A stretch of DNA of 64,000 nt from Gymnogyps californianus (taxonomy: Eukaryota > Chordata > Aves > Accipitriformes > Cathartidae), in NCBI RefSeq assembly GCF_018139145.2, contig NW_026114279.1:1-64000 (forward strand), given 5' to 3'. Both the position numbers and the translations under genes were made by a program. Below are positions 32,865 through 63,930 of this stretch, in pieces (the stretch's first letter is position 1; each line of letters starts with the position of its first letter). Under the pieces are notes generated by a model. The model made no database searches. It saw only the letters and a program-made list of their open reading frames with translations, and was not told the DNA's origin.

Positions 32865-33462
32865 TGTTGTGGTTTAACCCCAGCTGGCAGCTAAGCACCA
32901 CACAGCTGCTTGCTCACTCCCCCCACCCAGTGGGATGGGGAGAGAATCAGAAGAGTAAAAGTGAGAACACTCGTGGGTTGAGATAAAGACAGTTTAATAG
33001 GTAAAGCAAAAGCCGCACACGCAAGCAAAGCAAAACAAGGAATTCATTCACTACTTCCCATCAGCAGGCAGGTGTTCAGCCATCTCCAGGAAAGCAGGGC
33101 TCCATCACACATAACAGTTACTTGGGAAGACAAATGCCATCACTCTGAATGTCCCCCCCCTTCCTTCTTCTTCCCCCAGCTTTATATGCTGAGCATGATG
33201 TCATATGGTATGGAATATCCCTTTGGTCAGTTGGGGTCAGCTGTCCTGGCTGTGTCCCCTCCCAACTTCTTGTGCACTCCCAGCCTACTCATTGGCGGGG
33301 TGGTGGGAGAAGGAGAAAAGGCCTTGACTCTGTGTAAGCATTGCTCAGCAATAACGAGAACATCCCTGTATTCTCAACACTGTTTTCAGCACAAATCCAA
33401 AACATAGCCCCATACTAGCTACTGTGAAGAAAGTTAACTCTATCCCAGCCAAAACCAGCATA
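32865..33462 (-). mobile_element. Solo LTR, type B
   Basis: 598 bp with a perfect 5-bp duplication ACTTT (32860-32864 and 33463-33467). It shares termini with type A (GGTTTAACCCCAGC; TATCCCAGCCAAAACC), but the middle differs: instead of the ATT tract it has AAGCAAAGCAAAACAAGG and GCAGGCAGGTGTTCAGCC. Its outer terminal base has changed (CATA for CACA). A sister copy lies at 58702-59299. Confidence 0.92.
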
Positions 33463-33484
33463 ACTTTTTTACTGTGAGGGTGAC

Positions 33485-34444
33485 CGTCATGGTTTAGGCT
33501 CAGCCGGCAACAAAGCACCACCCAGCCGCTCGCTCACTCCTCCCCCCTGGCGGGATGGGGAGGAGAAAATACAACAAAAAGCTCATAGGGTCGAGACAAG
33601 GACAGGGAGGGATCACTCACCAATTATGGTCACAGGCAAAAACCAGACTCGACTTGGGGAAAAATAAACCAATTTAATTTGTTACCAATCAAATCAGAGT
33701 AGGATGATGAGAAATAGAACCATATCTTAAAAAACACACCTTCCCCCCACCCCTCCCTTCTTCCCCGGCTCAGCTTTGCTCCCCATTCCTCTACCTCCTC
33801 CCCCCCAGCAGCACAGGGGGGCGGGAATGGGGGTTGCAGTCAATTCGTCACACGCTGTTTCTGCTGCTCCTTCCTCCTCAGGGGGGCAGACTCCTCACAC
33901 TCTTCCCCTGCTCCAGCGTGGGGTCCCTTCCACGGGGAAACTCCATGAGTTTCTACAACGCAAGTCCTTTCCACACACTGCAGTCCTCCACAAACTGCTC
34001 CAGCGTGGGCTCTCCCACAGAGCCACAGCCTTCTCTGGGCCCAACCACCTGCTCCGGCATGGGGTCCTCCACAGCCTGCAGGGGAATCTGTGCTCCACAG
34101 TTAACCCTCCATGGGGTGCAGGGGGGACAGCCTGGCATCTGACCACAGGCTGCAGGGGAATCTCTGCTCCAGCACACCTCCCCCCTCTCCTTCTTCACTG
34201 ACCTCAATGTCTGCACGACTATTTCTCTCACATCCCACTCCTCTCTTCACTGTAACTCTTCTCCTTCTACCTTCAGCAGTCTTTTTTCCCCTTCTTAAAT
34301 ATGCTATCACACAGGTGCTACCACTGTTGCTGATTGACTTGGCCTTGGCCAGAGGCAGGTCCGACTTGGAGCCAGGGAAGCTTCTAGCAGCTTCTCACAG
34401 GAGCCACCCCTGTAGCCCCTCCCCCGCTACACAAACCCAACACA
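33485..34444 (-). mobile_element. Solo LTR, type C
   Basis: 960 bp on the minus strand, flanked by GTGAC and GTGAT (one CpG-type change) inside the CR1 fragment. It has one CCAAT-type element (GCTGATTGACTTGGCC), a TATA-like box near 34296-34303, and four degenerate CTGCTCCAGC-type repeats. The lower end reads CGTCATGG, so the terminal TG has decayed to CG. Confidence 0.92.
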
Positions 34445-34624
34445 GTGATGGAGCATTGGCACAGGTTACCCAGAGAGCTGGTGGAATCTCTGTCTGTGGA
34501 CATCTTCAAAAGCCGTCTGGACATGGTCCTGGGCAACTGGCTCTAGGTGGCCCTGCTTGAGAAGGGGGAGTTTGGACAAGATGACCTCTGGAGGTCCCTT
34601 TGAACCTCAACCATTCTGTGATTC

Positions 34625-37600
34625 AGGTGATGGGGCTTTTAGACTTGTACATCTTTGGGATTGAAGAGGAAATGGCACTATTTTCCAAAGCAGCCATATA
34701 TAATGAAAAATATGGACCCATCTCGTTCGAGTTACTGAGTTATGTGGCTCAAAAACATTATCCTGTCTTCTGCTGCTCTCCCTGCAAGTTCCACACAGCC
34801 CATTTTTCTGAAAATGAAATACTCTTCCTCTCCCCTCAGCCTCAGTTATAAGAATTGGTGTGCTGGCATAAAACTGCTCAAATTCTCATTGGGGGCAGCG
34901 GGGTCATTCCAGGAGTGAGATCAGAGAAAACAGTGTTTTAAAAATTTGTCAGTCTGTCTCGTGAAGCCATACTTGCATGATGTACTCCCACACATGCATA
35001 CTTTGACTCTGTAGACTAAAGTAGGAGAAAGTGAGAGAGCTTCTCATACTGGTGCAGTCACTGAATTAGACACTTGCAAAAACAGAAATCAGTGCTGTCA
35101 CCACAGGCTGCAGGAGAAATGAGAGAGAAAATGTGATACTTGCTATGGCTGCTATTTTGCTTACTTGTAGATGTTACGGGTTGCAGATGTTACTTTTGGT
35201 GGGTGCAAGGACACTGCAAGCAGGATATAAACATTTTAAAAGTATAAAGCAATCATGTATTGGCTAATGCACAAAAGGTAGGCAGGATTGAACAAGCTGT
35301 TGGGTGAATATTAGTATGCTCACCAGACTGGTGAGCCAACCAAAGAGTCTTTGCCAGCCAAGCAGGCATCATTCAGGAGGGATGATATACCGTATACTCT
35401 GGTGCCATACCAGAGCTGGCCTGGATTCCTGGTACAAGCACCTCCCCCTCCCCCCCTTGGAGAGAATGGGGAAGCTCATGGAAGGGATTACAGAGTGCTA
35501 GTTCCATACAGCAAGTCAAGAATTTCCTTATAAAGCAGTTTTTAATTTTAAAAATGCCTATTTGTCAAAACTGGACTGTGCAAATTTCAGTGGGACTTGC
35601 AGAACAATAATTGCACTCTTCCAGAATTATGGTAAGAGACATGTAGCTGTGAAATTGCTCTAAGTCGAGTACACATCACACTTAGCTACCATTTTTGATG
35701 GCAATGTTCAACACTGACCACTTCAAGCCTGAGGTGAAGAATTTCCCAGGCTGTGATTCAGAGGTCATTAGCAAGCAGAGCAATTTCTGGACACAACTGA
35801 CTAGGAGGAGAAGCAGGGCTCAGGGAACTGCTCACTGCTAGTCTGCAGTGGAGAGGGCAGGCCTCTTTGGAAAGAACCAAGTGTAGTTATTCCAGAAGCA
35901 CTCCTGGAGAGTTGGCATTAATCCTCAGGGGGTGCACAGCAACCTTATGGGTTGGGGCAAATGAGATTCCTCATTTTCTACACAGGAAAAAGGAAACACA
36001 AAGCTAACTCTTAGCAAAAGCACTTGATGGGTGCACAAAAAGCCAGCCCCCCCACCCCCCCAAAGAAAAGGACACTGCGATGGGTATTGATAGTGCCTCC
36101 AGGGGCACTTTGATGGTGGCAGTCAGAAGACTGAGATGCTGATTCAGGATCAACTCAGGCAATGGCAGAGAGCAGGAGGACAAGGAGGAACCCAGCCAGC
36201 ATAGAAACTTGTGCCAGCAGCAGTCAAACTGCACAAAATGGCATTAATCACCCCATTGCCTTCTCCCAGGTCTCCCTGTTGCCTGGGAGACTTCAGAGAG
36301 ACCAAATTGGAGGGAAGGAGAGCCAAAGGGACTGCTGGTCCCTCAAGGCTGATTGCCCCAACTGAAAAGATGTCCCCTCTCTGACATGGATCACCGCATG
36401 AAAGGAGGAATGGGCTTTCCAGGAATGTTTTTTTCTTTTCCTGGAGCACAAAACCTGCTCTGATTTGTGTCTGTTGAGATGGTTGAAAGCATGCCCGGGC
36501 ACTGTGCAAAGTCCTGGGAGGAAGGCACTTGGGAGGCCAGGAAGAGAAAAAATTCCTTGCAAGGAACTGAAAAAACTCATCAGCAGGACAGCAAACATTT
36601 AGCAGTTGTCATTTCCTAAAGCCGCTCCGCAGACTCACCTTGTGTGCTCACGAGAAGCTGTGAATCGCTCTTGCTCCTTCCCGATTCCTTTGAGCACATG
36701 CAGGTGAGGTTGGTCCCAACACTTCATCCAGGAGCAGGCACTGATGGGTGCCTGCTGTGTCGCTTGTGAAGTTGTGGTGCATGTGGCAATCCAGGCATTG
36801 TTTTGCTGCACACGCCTATGTCAACACTCCCCTGCCTCGCCCATGCCATTAGGAGCAATGGTGGGGTGGGGTGGGTCACTGCCAGTGCCAGGGGGGCTGG
36901 TAAACATCCCCCACCGTGCTTTTCTGACAGCATTTGGCAATGCTGTCAGATGATACATCTCGAGACTCTGCACGTCCCATCTACCCGGGCACCTTTGACA
37001 GGGCAGTGGACACAGGCTTTGCTCACATGGGTGCTGTTTTGGTGGTATACAGCAGTGATGAGGCAGCAAGGCCAAGTGCCGCCTCTGCATGCGGGTGCAT
37101 GCTTCTCTCTATTTTGCAAGCTGACAACAACTTGGAGCATGGTACCAGTCATCTTGCAAGCAGCTCTTTAGTCCTCTGGTTGGCCTGGAGACTGTTACTA
37201 GTGCTAGAAAGATGGACCAGAGCAGATCCCCGAAGTAGGGTTGTCATTTCTATGTGCCCATGACTGTCTGCCTATAACTCTAAAAGCAGGAAGAGAAGGA
37301 GGCCTCTAGGGAACTGCTCCTGCTGACAGAGAGGTGTGGATGTGTAGCTGGGGATGTGGAGAGCAGGCCTTTTTGCAAGGAACAGAGAACCATCCCCGCA
37401 GGAGGGCTGGTATTGCTGCAGAAAGCTGCAGAGCAAGGAGTGATGACATCAGATGTCCAACAGCCCTCCTGGGAGCACTGGAGGAGGGCTGGACTGGGGC
37501 CAGCAAAGAGAGCAGTCACCCTCCATGTCAGGAGGCGACTAGGCCCCTTGGGATGGTGAAACTCCAGGATCCTGAAATGCCAGCTCATAGCAGGGCCATT

Positions 37601-38198
37601 GCAGTCGGAGATGCTTTGCTTTAAACCTTGCAGAGCTCTGATGAGCAACCTGCTAGACATGCTGCTGGAGCACAGACCCCATGACAGGCTCATGATTAAG
37701 CATGACCCTAACAGCAAAGGAGGAGAGCAGAAAATTATTTAGAAGTGGAGACAGGGAGTCAAAAGACCCCAAATAGACTTCAGATTTACTGCAGAATGGA
37801 GTTCACGCAGTTTTTTTTGGGCTAGGGTGATCTGTAGCATAGCCCATGATTCTCATGAGAGCCTATAGGCACCTTGCCTGAGACTTGGCACCTCACTCCT
37901 TTCCAGCAAGCACAGGGGATGGCCAAGTTCATGCTCCCCCATGTTTCCTGCTTGGCATGCAAGCAAGGCATGGAGCATCACAGGCTGCAGGTTGGAATTG
38001 CTGCTTTGTGGAGACCAGCTGTTTCATGTGCCAGCACCTTCTGTACTCTTTCTGCCACCTGATTTGAAACTTGCCATTCTGTCACTCCCATTTTTTCATT
38101 CCCCTAAGTGTAGAAGCCAGGGGCTGAAAGGGGTGATCTAAGTTTACTCTGCTGCACCTCTGCAGGGCTAAGAAAGCACAACTGCGCTCCAGCATCAC
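34625..38198. other. No gene recognised
   Basis: Unique-looking DNA. Several overlapping open frames on both strands near 36150-37720 lack family resemblance and splice structure. Confidence 0.45.
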
Positions 38199-38424
38199 AG
38201 TCCTTTTTTGGAGGCCCCCTTAGCAGCAGTCCTGAGGAAGCTGGCCCTGCTGGCAGCATCTGTCTTTGTTCTCAGTGTTAGCCTCATTTCTGCAGTTTTA
38301 TTCTCCTTTGTCTACAAACCAGACTGGAAGACTCAGCTGAAACAAGCGGTGAATCAAGGACAGCTGTTCCACAGCTCTAAGCTGCAGGGAGTATCCAAGG
38401 AACTGGATTACATCAAACAGTAAT
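38199..38424 (+). CDS. Possible terminal exon encoding a transmembrane segment (unrecognised)
   Basis: A plus-strand frame of about 71 codons with no ATG, open from about 38172 and ending TAA at 38422-38424. It encodes a long hydrophobic helix (LALLAASVFVLSVSLISAVLFSFVY) followed by a polar tail ending ELDYIKQ. Upstream AG acceptors exist at 38200 and at 38230 (CCCCTTAGCAGCAG), so it could be a last exon entered by splicing. I do not recognise the protein. Gene order around CMYA5 in other vertebrates places MTX3 convergent with it, but this does not look like a metaxin tail. It may be chance. Confidence 0.22.
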
Positions 38425-40851
38425 GTGGGAACTGTTGCTCTGGATTCATTTCGGTGCCACAAGTCTGACATAATGTTTGCTTTTCCAATGTATATGTATG
38501 CAATCCATTGGGTTCATAGAAAGTCTAATTAACTGTACATTAAAAAGAGGAGTTAGATGTGCTGTTACACATCTGTTACAGGTTGACAAAAATAAGCCTC
38601 TGGTCCTAACATCCAGCACATCTCTCTTGCCTATTAGCTCCTTTCTATGTACAGTAAAAGTCAGCATTCACATCTTCCTTGGGTTACGACTCTAACATCT
38701 CCAAGCTTTTGCTTCCCTATGCTAACATCCTGCTGTCTATACGAGTGGTGCCGGTCATGTTCTTGGATTTGCTGCTTTATTAGCATCCTCTTGAGGGTTA
38801 CAGCCACAGTGCCTTTTCCTTTAACCCATTACTTCATAATCTTTAATGTCCTGCATAGCCACTGCACTGCAGATAATAGAGCTGCCATGCAGTTTTAAGA
38901 TGATATATGAGCAGACCATTTCTACCACCTTAAAACACAGATATCTATCTATAAAAGGCAGATAACTATTTTAAGCTTGAAAAGTTAAAGCCAACCAGTT
39001 TAACTCAAGATCAAAACTATATTAAGGGAAGAGTTTCACTAATGTGAAGGTCTTGAATTAATTCTAGTCTTGTTTGAAAAAACAGTATTAAAGTGATGAC
39101 AAAGAGCTCTGCATAACTGCTTAGGTTTTCTTGTAACTCATTTTGCTGTTAGCAGAGATCCTGCTTTTTTTAAAGATGAGGAATACACTACAAAGTGGTT
39201 GGAAAGTGAGCATTCATTTTTTCCTTCTGCGGGGCAAGTAGCAGTACAACAAATGCTTCCTTACAGTGGGCCACAACCCCATGGTGCTCAGTGGAGTAAC
39301 TGGGGAAGAGGAATTTTTTTTTCCTGGTAAATTGAATGTGATCTTCAAGGGGCTGAGTTTAAATTCTAAGGTAGTAATTTTTTAAACAAAAACCAATGAA
39401 GTGCAAACATACCTACCTTTGTCCTGTTAACTCAAGCAGGTGTACTTCAGGCATGATTAAGGCCCAAAGTAGGCTCTTCCAGCATGAATTTTTCTTGCAG
39501 CAGAAATACTGTTCAGATGGAATCTTACTGCTGTGCTCCTTCCATGGGGATTTCCAGGGTCCAGCAGCCTTGGAAGAAAAGCTGATGGCCTTTTTCCACC
39601 ATGGATATGCAGGTGTCCTGGGAATCCCACACTTTGAGGAAATGATTTATTGCTCTTTAATTGCTCAAATGAGCCACATGTGATCAGCAAGCCCAACCTA
39701 TTCAGGCTCCACTAAACTTACTGAACGTGTGCAAAAATAACTGCAGTGCCATGCAGCAAAGCTGTCTTGTTGCATTGCAATCGCAGAACATAGCATCAAT
39801 TTCTGATGGAGAAGCATATAATAGAAGTATATGGCCCTGAGCTAAAAATGCAAATTTGAATTTGGGCTCAGTGACACAATGGGCTTTTATTTTAACCCCC
39901 AAGAAACGCCTTGATTTAACTTCCAAAATCTCTTTTTATACTCTAGAGAGTAATGCCCTTTCTGTACCTGGGTAGGCTATTAATGTGTTCTGCTGTGACT
40001 GAACCACAGAAAATTCTTTACCTATCTCAACACATGTTCTTTGCTTTGAAAGGAAAGTCCTCACTTTGTACATTAAATACCGATACAAATTATTTCCTAA
40101 GCACTAGCAGTCATTTAATAGTTATTTACACTGCTAGTTGCACATAATATTTTTATTAATACACATTTCAGAAAAAAAAAAACCACCCACAAACCTTCAT
40201 GGGTAAAAGAACGATACTAGTAGCCAGTGTGGGACACCAACACCAGTGGATGCTGCTGGAGCAGCATGTAAAGCTCTCCCTCCCTTGTTACAAAGTATTC
40301 AGAGTTTATTTGTATTTGTTACTTTTTTTCTGAAGTCTGTACTTCATTCTACAAGTATCATTTTTCAGTAATTTCCTTTTTATTTTTTAAAGATAGCAGG
40401 CAGACACATATCTAAAACACAATTACAGAATTAGGTAAAATAATCTGTTCATTTTACTTCAAAATGTAGTTCTCTTCTTCATGGTGAATATGAAAATAAG
40501 AGTTGTGGGACTACATACGCACCATGCCTTCTGAGCCAGGTTCATGAAGTGATGCGAGATAGACTTTTACAATCTCAGAAGGTCGGGTTATATAAAGTTA
40601 TGCTCAGATAAAGGTCTCCTTTTGCCAGCCCCAGCATTAAAAGCCACACTGGCTTCTTGCTTGCTCAGCAGAAGCCAGTTCTCTCCTGTATCTGTTGTGG
40701 CCAGGGTCCAGCTCTCCATCTCTCACTCCTCAGTAGCATGGTAACAATTTGGCAGGTTGAAATTCAGCTGACCACTGCATTAACGGTGTATGACAAGCTA
40801 TGGGCTACTTCCATCTCTGCTTGCAGAACTGTTTCTTCAGGGTTAAGAAAA
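38425..40851. other. No feature recognised
   Basis: AT-rich unique-looking DNA with short A runs near 40172. Nothing coding stands out. Confidence 0.45.
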
Positions 40852-41815
40852 TGTCGTGGTTTAAGCCCAGCCGACAACAAAGCACCACCCAGCCGCTCGC
40901 TCACTCCTCCCCCCACCCAGTAGGATGGGGAGGAGAAAATACAACAAAAAGCTCATAGGGTCGAGACAAGGACAGGGAGGGATCACTCACCAATTATGGT
41001 CACAGGCAAAACAGACTTGATTTTGGGAAAAAATAAACCAATTTAATTTGTTAACAACCAAATCAGAGTAAGATGATGAGAAATAGAACCATATCTTAAA
41101 AACACACCTTCCCCCCACCCCTCCCTTCTTCCTGAGCTCAGCTTTGCTCCCCATTCCTCTACCTCCTCCCCCCAGCAGCACAGGGGGGCAGGAATGGGGG
41201 TTGCAGTCAATTCGTCACACGCTGTTTCTGCTGCTCCTTCCTCCTCAGGGGGGCAGACTCCTCACACTCTTCCCCTGCTCCAGCGTGGGGTCCCTCCCAC
41301 GGGGATCAGCCCTCCATGAGTTTCTACAACGCAAGTCCTTTCCACACACTGCAGTCCTCCACAAACTGCTCCAGCGTGGGCTTTCCCACAGAGCCACAGC
41401 CTTCTCCGGGCCCAACCACCTGCTCCGGCATGGGGTCCTCCACAGCCTGCAGGGGAATCTGTGCTCCACAGTTAACCCTCCATGGGGTGCAGGGGGGACA
41501 GCCTGGCATCTGACCACAGGCTGCAGGGGAATCTCTGCTCCAGCACACCTCCCCCCTCTCCTTCTTCACTGACCTCAATGTCTGCACGACTATTTCTCTC
41601 ACATCCCACTCCTCTCTTCACTGTAACTCTTCTCCTTCTACCTTCAGCAGTCTTTTTTCCCCTTCTTAAATATGCTATCACACAGGTGCTACCACTGTTG
41701 CTGATTGACTTGGCCTTGGCCAGAGGCAGGTCTGAGTTGGAGCCAGGGAAGCTTCTAGCAGCTTCTCACAGGAGCCACCCCTGTAGGCCCTCCCCTGCTA
41801 CACAAACCCAACACA
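40852..41815 (-). mobile_element. Solo LTR, type C
   Basis: 964 bp from TGTGTTGGG (41815, minus strand) to CACGACA at 40852. Flanks GAAAA and GAAGA are a likely duplication with one change. It has a single CCAAT-type element and is nearly identical by eye to the copy at 33485-34444. The recurring frames near 41245-41602 are repeat products. Confidence 0.92.
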
Positions 41816-44800
41816 GAAGAGTATGATTTAGAAATACAGTGTCTCTGTAATACAGGTCCTGAAAAGGAAGGTGCCATTTCTGCACAGATATTTTCCAGAG
41901 TGGAATTGCACTTGAAATTATGCATTTTTTAACTGTTGACAAAATCATTGCAGGGTCTGGGGTGGAGATCTGCTCCATTTCCTTCCAGGTTGTGCTCCTG
42001 TAGGAACTGCACTGTGGATTGGTCCCTGGTCATCAAATGCTACTTTCCACTATGGCACAAAATTGGACAAACTCAACACAAAAATTGAAGGTACTTTTCT
42101 AGTTCAATCATCTCTCTTCCACAGCACTTGGCTGGAAGCGGAAGAGATGCTCTCACTTCCTTGCTGGTTGTGTGACTATCTATCTGAGCAAATTGAGCTT
42201 CTTGAGAGCTAGTAAATCCATCAGCAAAATGACAGTAATGAAATAGTGATTCCATCACATAATGTAATTTTTCAAATCCAATTTAAACCTCAACACGGCA
42301 GAGGTCCTATTTATTATTCTGAAATGAGGATGGTTCAGAAAGATCATAATTTCATATTATTCTTAAATACATCTTTACATACCTATTCAAAACCCTGCAG
42401 TGCTAATAGAAATCATATTTCACACGTATATCACAGACAATATCACAGTACTGTGGATTTAGCAACAATTTATTGGTACTGTGCCTTACTGGGTCTATGT
42501 CTTACAACAGGCTTAGTGATAACATGTAATTAAGTTCCACAATAGCAGCATGGAGGGGGTTTAATGTACACATTTCTAAAATAAGGCGTCACTAGACCAT
42601 TTTCAGTACACATTTAAATTTCAGTGACATTTCCCTTTTTAAAAAGAGCTAGCGCAAGAGCAAAGTTGTGCCTGTATGCATGCACACCACACGCGCTGCG
42701 GTTCACAGACACATTGCCGAGTTCCTCCGCCTGATGTTGCACGGAAGCATTAAACTTTCTGGAGCAGAAAGACCTAAGCGAGATTTGTGGATCAATACTA
42801 CTGATACTAGCAATATTCCAGTTCAGCACTATTTTGACAGTAAAAATTAATGTTTCTCTCTTACAGTCAGGCCTATATTCTCATCTCAGTGCACAAGGGT
42901 TTACGAGCCTAACCTAAAACCCACTGAAGTGAAAAGAAATCGTTCCTTTTAATGCAATGTATTTCAGATCAGTCCAAATATTTATTAACAATACTTGCAG
43001 TGTTAGGCATCAGCTTTCGTACTTTCAGGATGAAAATAAACCCCAAATTATCGGTGAACTCTTTTACAGTTCTTTGTGTAACTTAAAATGTATTGTTATG
43101 CAATTCTAAGCATGGAATGATGATCAGACTGTGTACATATACTACATAACCCTGTCAGCATTTGTATGAAGTCTTAGTTACTATCAGCCAAGCAAACGTT
43201 CTTTGCTGAAAAATAAGTCATGCTGTTTTTAAGGTATTTCTAAATGCTAAACTCATCAAGCGCAAGAATTAAACCTGAAAAATCCCAGCATTGGGGCGAT
43301 TTTACCTGTGTTCTCCTCTCCCTGGTCGCTGCTGTCCCAAGTGTGTTCCTGGAGATAGCCGAACCTCCGGTGAGCTCACTGGCTGTGGGAGCCTGAGGAA
43401 TGCACACTGCTGACACCACTGACCTGCCTCTGTTTGTCACCATCTGCTCTGTGTGAGTTTCCAGCCTGCCTTCTGCCTCTTCCTCCTCAGCCTTCATGAT
43501 AACACTACCCTCAATACCCTTTCTGTTTGTCTTTCCCAATTAATCCTGGACCTTTTTCTCACCATCCTCCACCTCTACAAAACACTCACTTGAGCCAATA
43601 GGGCACTACCCTGCTTTTTCATTCCCCTCTCTCCCCGGCAGGGAATCAGAACTGGCACTCTAATTGAAATGCCAAAAAGAGTTCTGGCTTAAAATAAATG
43701 GTCATAGGATCTTGTTTATCTTGCCTCAACCATCCTGCCCTAGCCTGCTGTGAGAGTGTAGAGTGTGTGGAGTGTAGCTCCTCTGGGACACCAAGCATAC
43801 AGCAGGCTAAAGCAGCAAGCACATGCCTTGGTGGTGTTAAATCATAAATAAAACAGCAGGAGCAGGCACCTCCTCTGAGCATAAAAAGCAGAAGCCTCCT
43901 TGTAACTCATTTAAGTTCTCTCTTCAGAAGCAAACCTCCGTTAGACTCCTGAAATCTGCTTTACTTTGGGGAGTACAGCTCTTCAGCTGAGCTCAGAAAT
44001 TAGTCCAGCAGCACAGTCCCCTGCGACAGTAATCTCCAGAGCAGGCACAGCATGAAAAACATTGCCCATCTTCCTTAAGATTAATTTTCCCCCAGCATTC
44101 ACTGGAGTTCAGCACCACTGTCACTCGTGCATTCAGCCCTTGGGGCAGGCAAGAAGACAGCTGTACCATGGACTTGTGAAGTGCTTGGAAACACGGTTTG
44201 AACAAGCCAAGGGGGAAAATCAGCGTCCTATTCCTCTACTGGCATCAACGATGCTTAGCCTGCCTATTTCGACGGCCCTGAAACACTATGCCTCGCTGAC
44301 GTGATTCTGGTGCTAGTGTAGATAACAGGAGAGAGCAGGGCAGACTCAGGAAAATGTCCACAAGCCTGAAATTAGACGCATCAAATCTGTAAGTGCAAAG
44401 GTAAAAAGCAGCGATGGAAAAAGGGTGATCCACAAGAAGGTCACTGGCAATTTGACTGTTCTCTAAGGTCCCAGGTGACAACCTTCCCTTCACCATCGAA
44501 ACCACCTACCCAACAAATTGATGATGAAAACCATAGGGGAAGACTTTTACCGCTTCTATCAAGTTTCCTCATACATGTGTTTCATGAGTACCTATTTACA
44601 GGTACAGATATTTACTGACACAGTCTGTTAGTCTGGTGTGAACAGGGTAGGTAGGTGTTGCATATTCAAACTTTATATGACTGATATGAAGACTAGTCTG
44701 GGACTCACTCATTTTGCAAACATGCAGACTTCTAAGTTTCCAAGTTTTCTTAATTTGTGCATTTAAAGAAAAGAGTTGGCAAAAAACCACAAAAAATTAA

Positions 44801-44929
44801 CTTGCAGAATGTTTCAGTTGTTGAAATTTTTGCACATTTTTCAAACACATCTTGGATTCGGGCTCTGACTGTCCTGGCAAATGATTAAACCACGACAGAT
44901 GGCTTTCATGTATTGCAGTGAGAGATGCA
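41816..44929. other. No gene recognised; 3' flank of the Fn3-SPRY gene
   Basis: Unique-looking DNA between the LTR and the 3' end of the minus-strand gene. No exon recognised. Confidence 0.45.
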
Positions 44930-44935
44930 TTTATT
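44930..44935 (-). terminator. Candidate poly(A) signal of the Fn3-SPRY gene
   Basis: AATAAA on the minus strand, about 360 bp beyond the stop codon at 45295-45297. It is the first canonical signal I noticed downstream. The 3' UTR would be 45294 to about 44910. Confidence 0.4.
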
Positions 44936-45294
44936 TCATACACAGGCTCATCATCAACTTTAAAAAGACAGCTAGTACTGTCATTATTTTCACAGGGAAA
45001 GTACATTTCCCCCCCCCTTAATGGTCATATCTAACAAACCTTTTTTTTTTCCCCCTCAAAAGTACTACTGTCTATATCACTAGGTGCACACTCCATCTGA
45101 AGAAGTCTATTTTCTCTCCAGGCTCAGGGTGATTACGTGGCTGAGCACTAACTACAATTATTGACGATGTGGGGGAGAGCTGTGCATGTAGCATTCATCA
45201 GTGAAGACTAGACATCCCTCCCTGACACCCCTCTTCCCCTCCCTGCCCCCTGATGCTGTAATTGTCAGTTTTCCTGAGAGTGTGAAGCATGGGA

Positions 45295-63873
<18,579 letters not shown>

Positions 63874-63930
63874 CTGACCTTGCCTTGCGGCGCAGGCACC
63901 AGAGGAAAAGACACCCTATGAAGAGGATGC
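63874..63930 (-). CDS. Candidate transmembrane exon upstream of Fn3 domain 1
   Basis: Acceptor CCACTTTCACAG and donor TCAG|GTAATG bound 57 nt in phase 1 at both ends, joining in frame to the exon at 63213. It encodes a hydrophobic helix (ILFIGCLFLWCL) followed by RRKAR, a stop-transfer-like basic cluster. The frame also stays open upstream to the window edge (64000), so the exon may be longer. Human CMYA5 is not known to me to have a helix here, so this is inferred only from phase, splice sites and composition. Confidence 0.42.

Larger units (their letters stand above)
32853..34624 (+). mobile_element. CR1 LINE 3' fragment interrupted by two LTRs
   Basis: Three CR1 pieces in order: 32853-32864 (GGAAACACTTT), 33463-33484 (ACTGTGAGGGTGAC) and 34445-34624 (GGAGCATTGGCACAGG to ATTCTGTGATTC). 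Together they form a 5'-truncated CR1 tail of about 200 bp, comparable to the continuous stretch at 30850-31050. Confidence 0.85.

Noticed and set aside
36150..37720. Cluster of overlapping open frames on both strands
   Set aside because: No conserved motif, no consistent splice signals, and equal openness on both strands suggest GC-driven chance.
38199..38424. Last exon of MTX3, expected convergent with CMYA5
   Set aside because: The helix and tail do not resemble a metaxin carboxyl end as I know it, so no symbol was given.
42600..42850. Possible coding exon near 42668-42850
   Set aside because: Short frame without splice signals or similarity.
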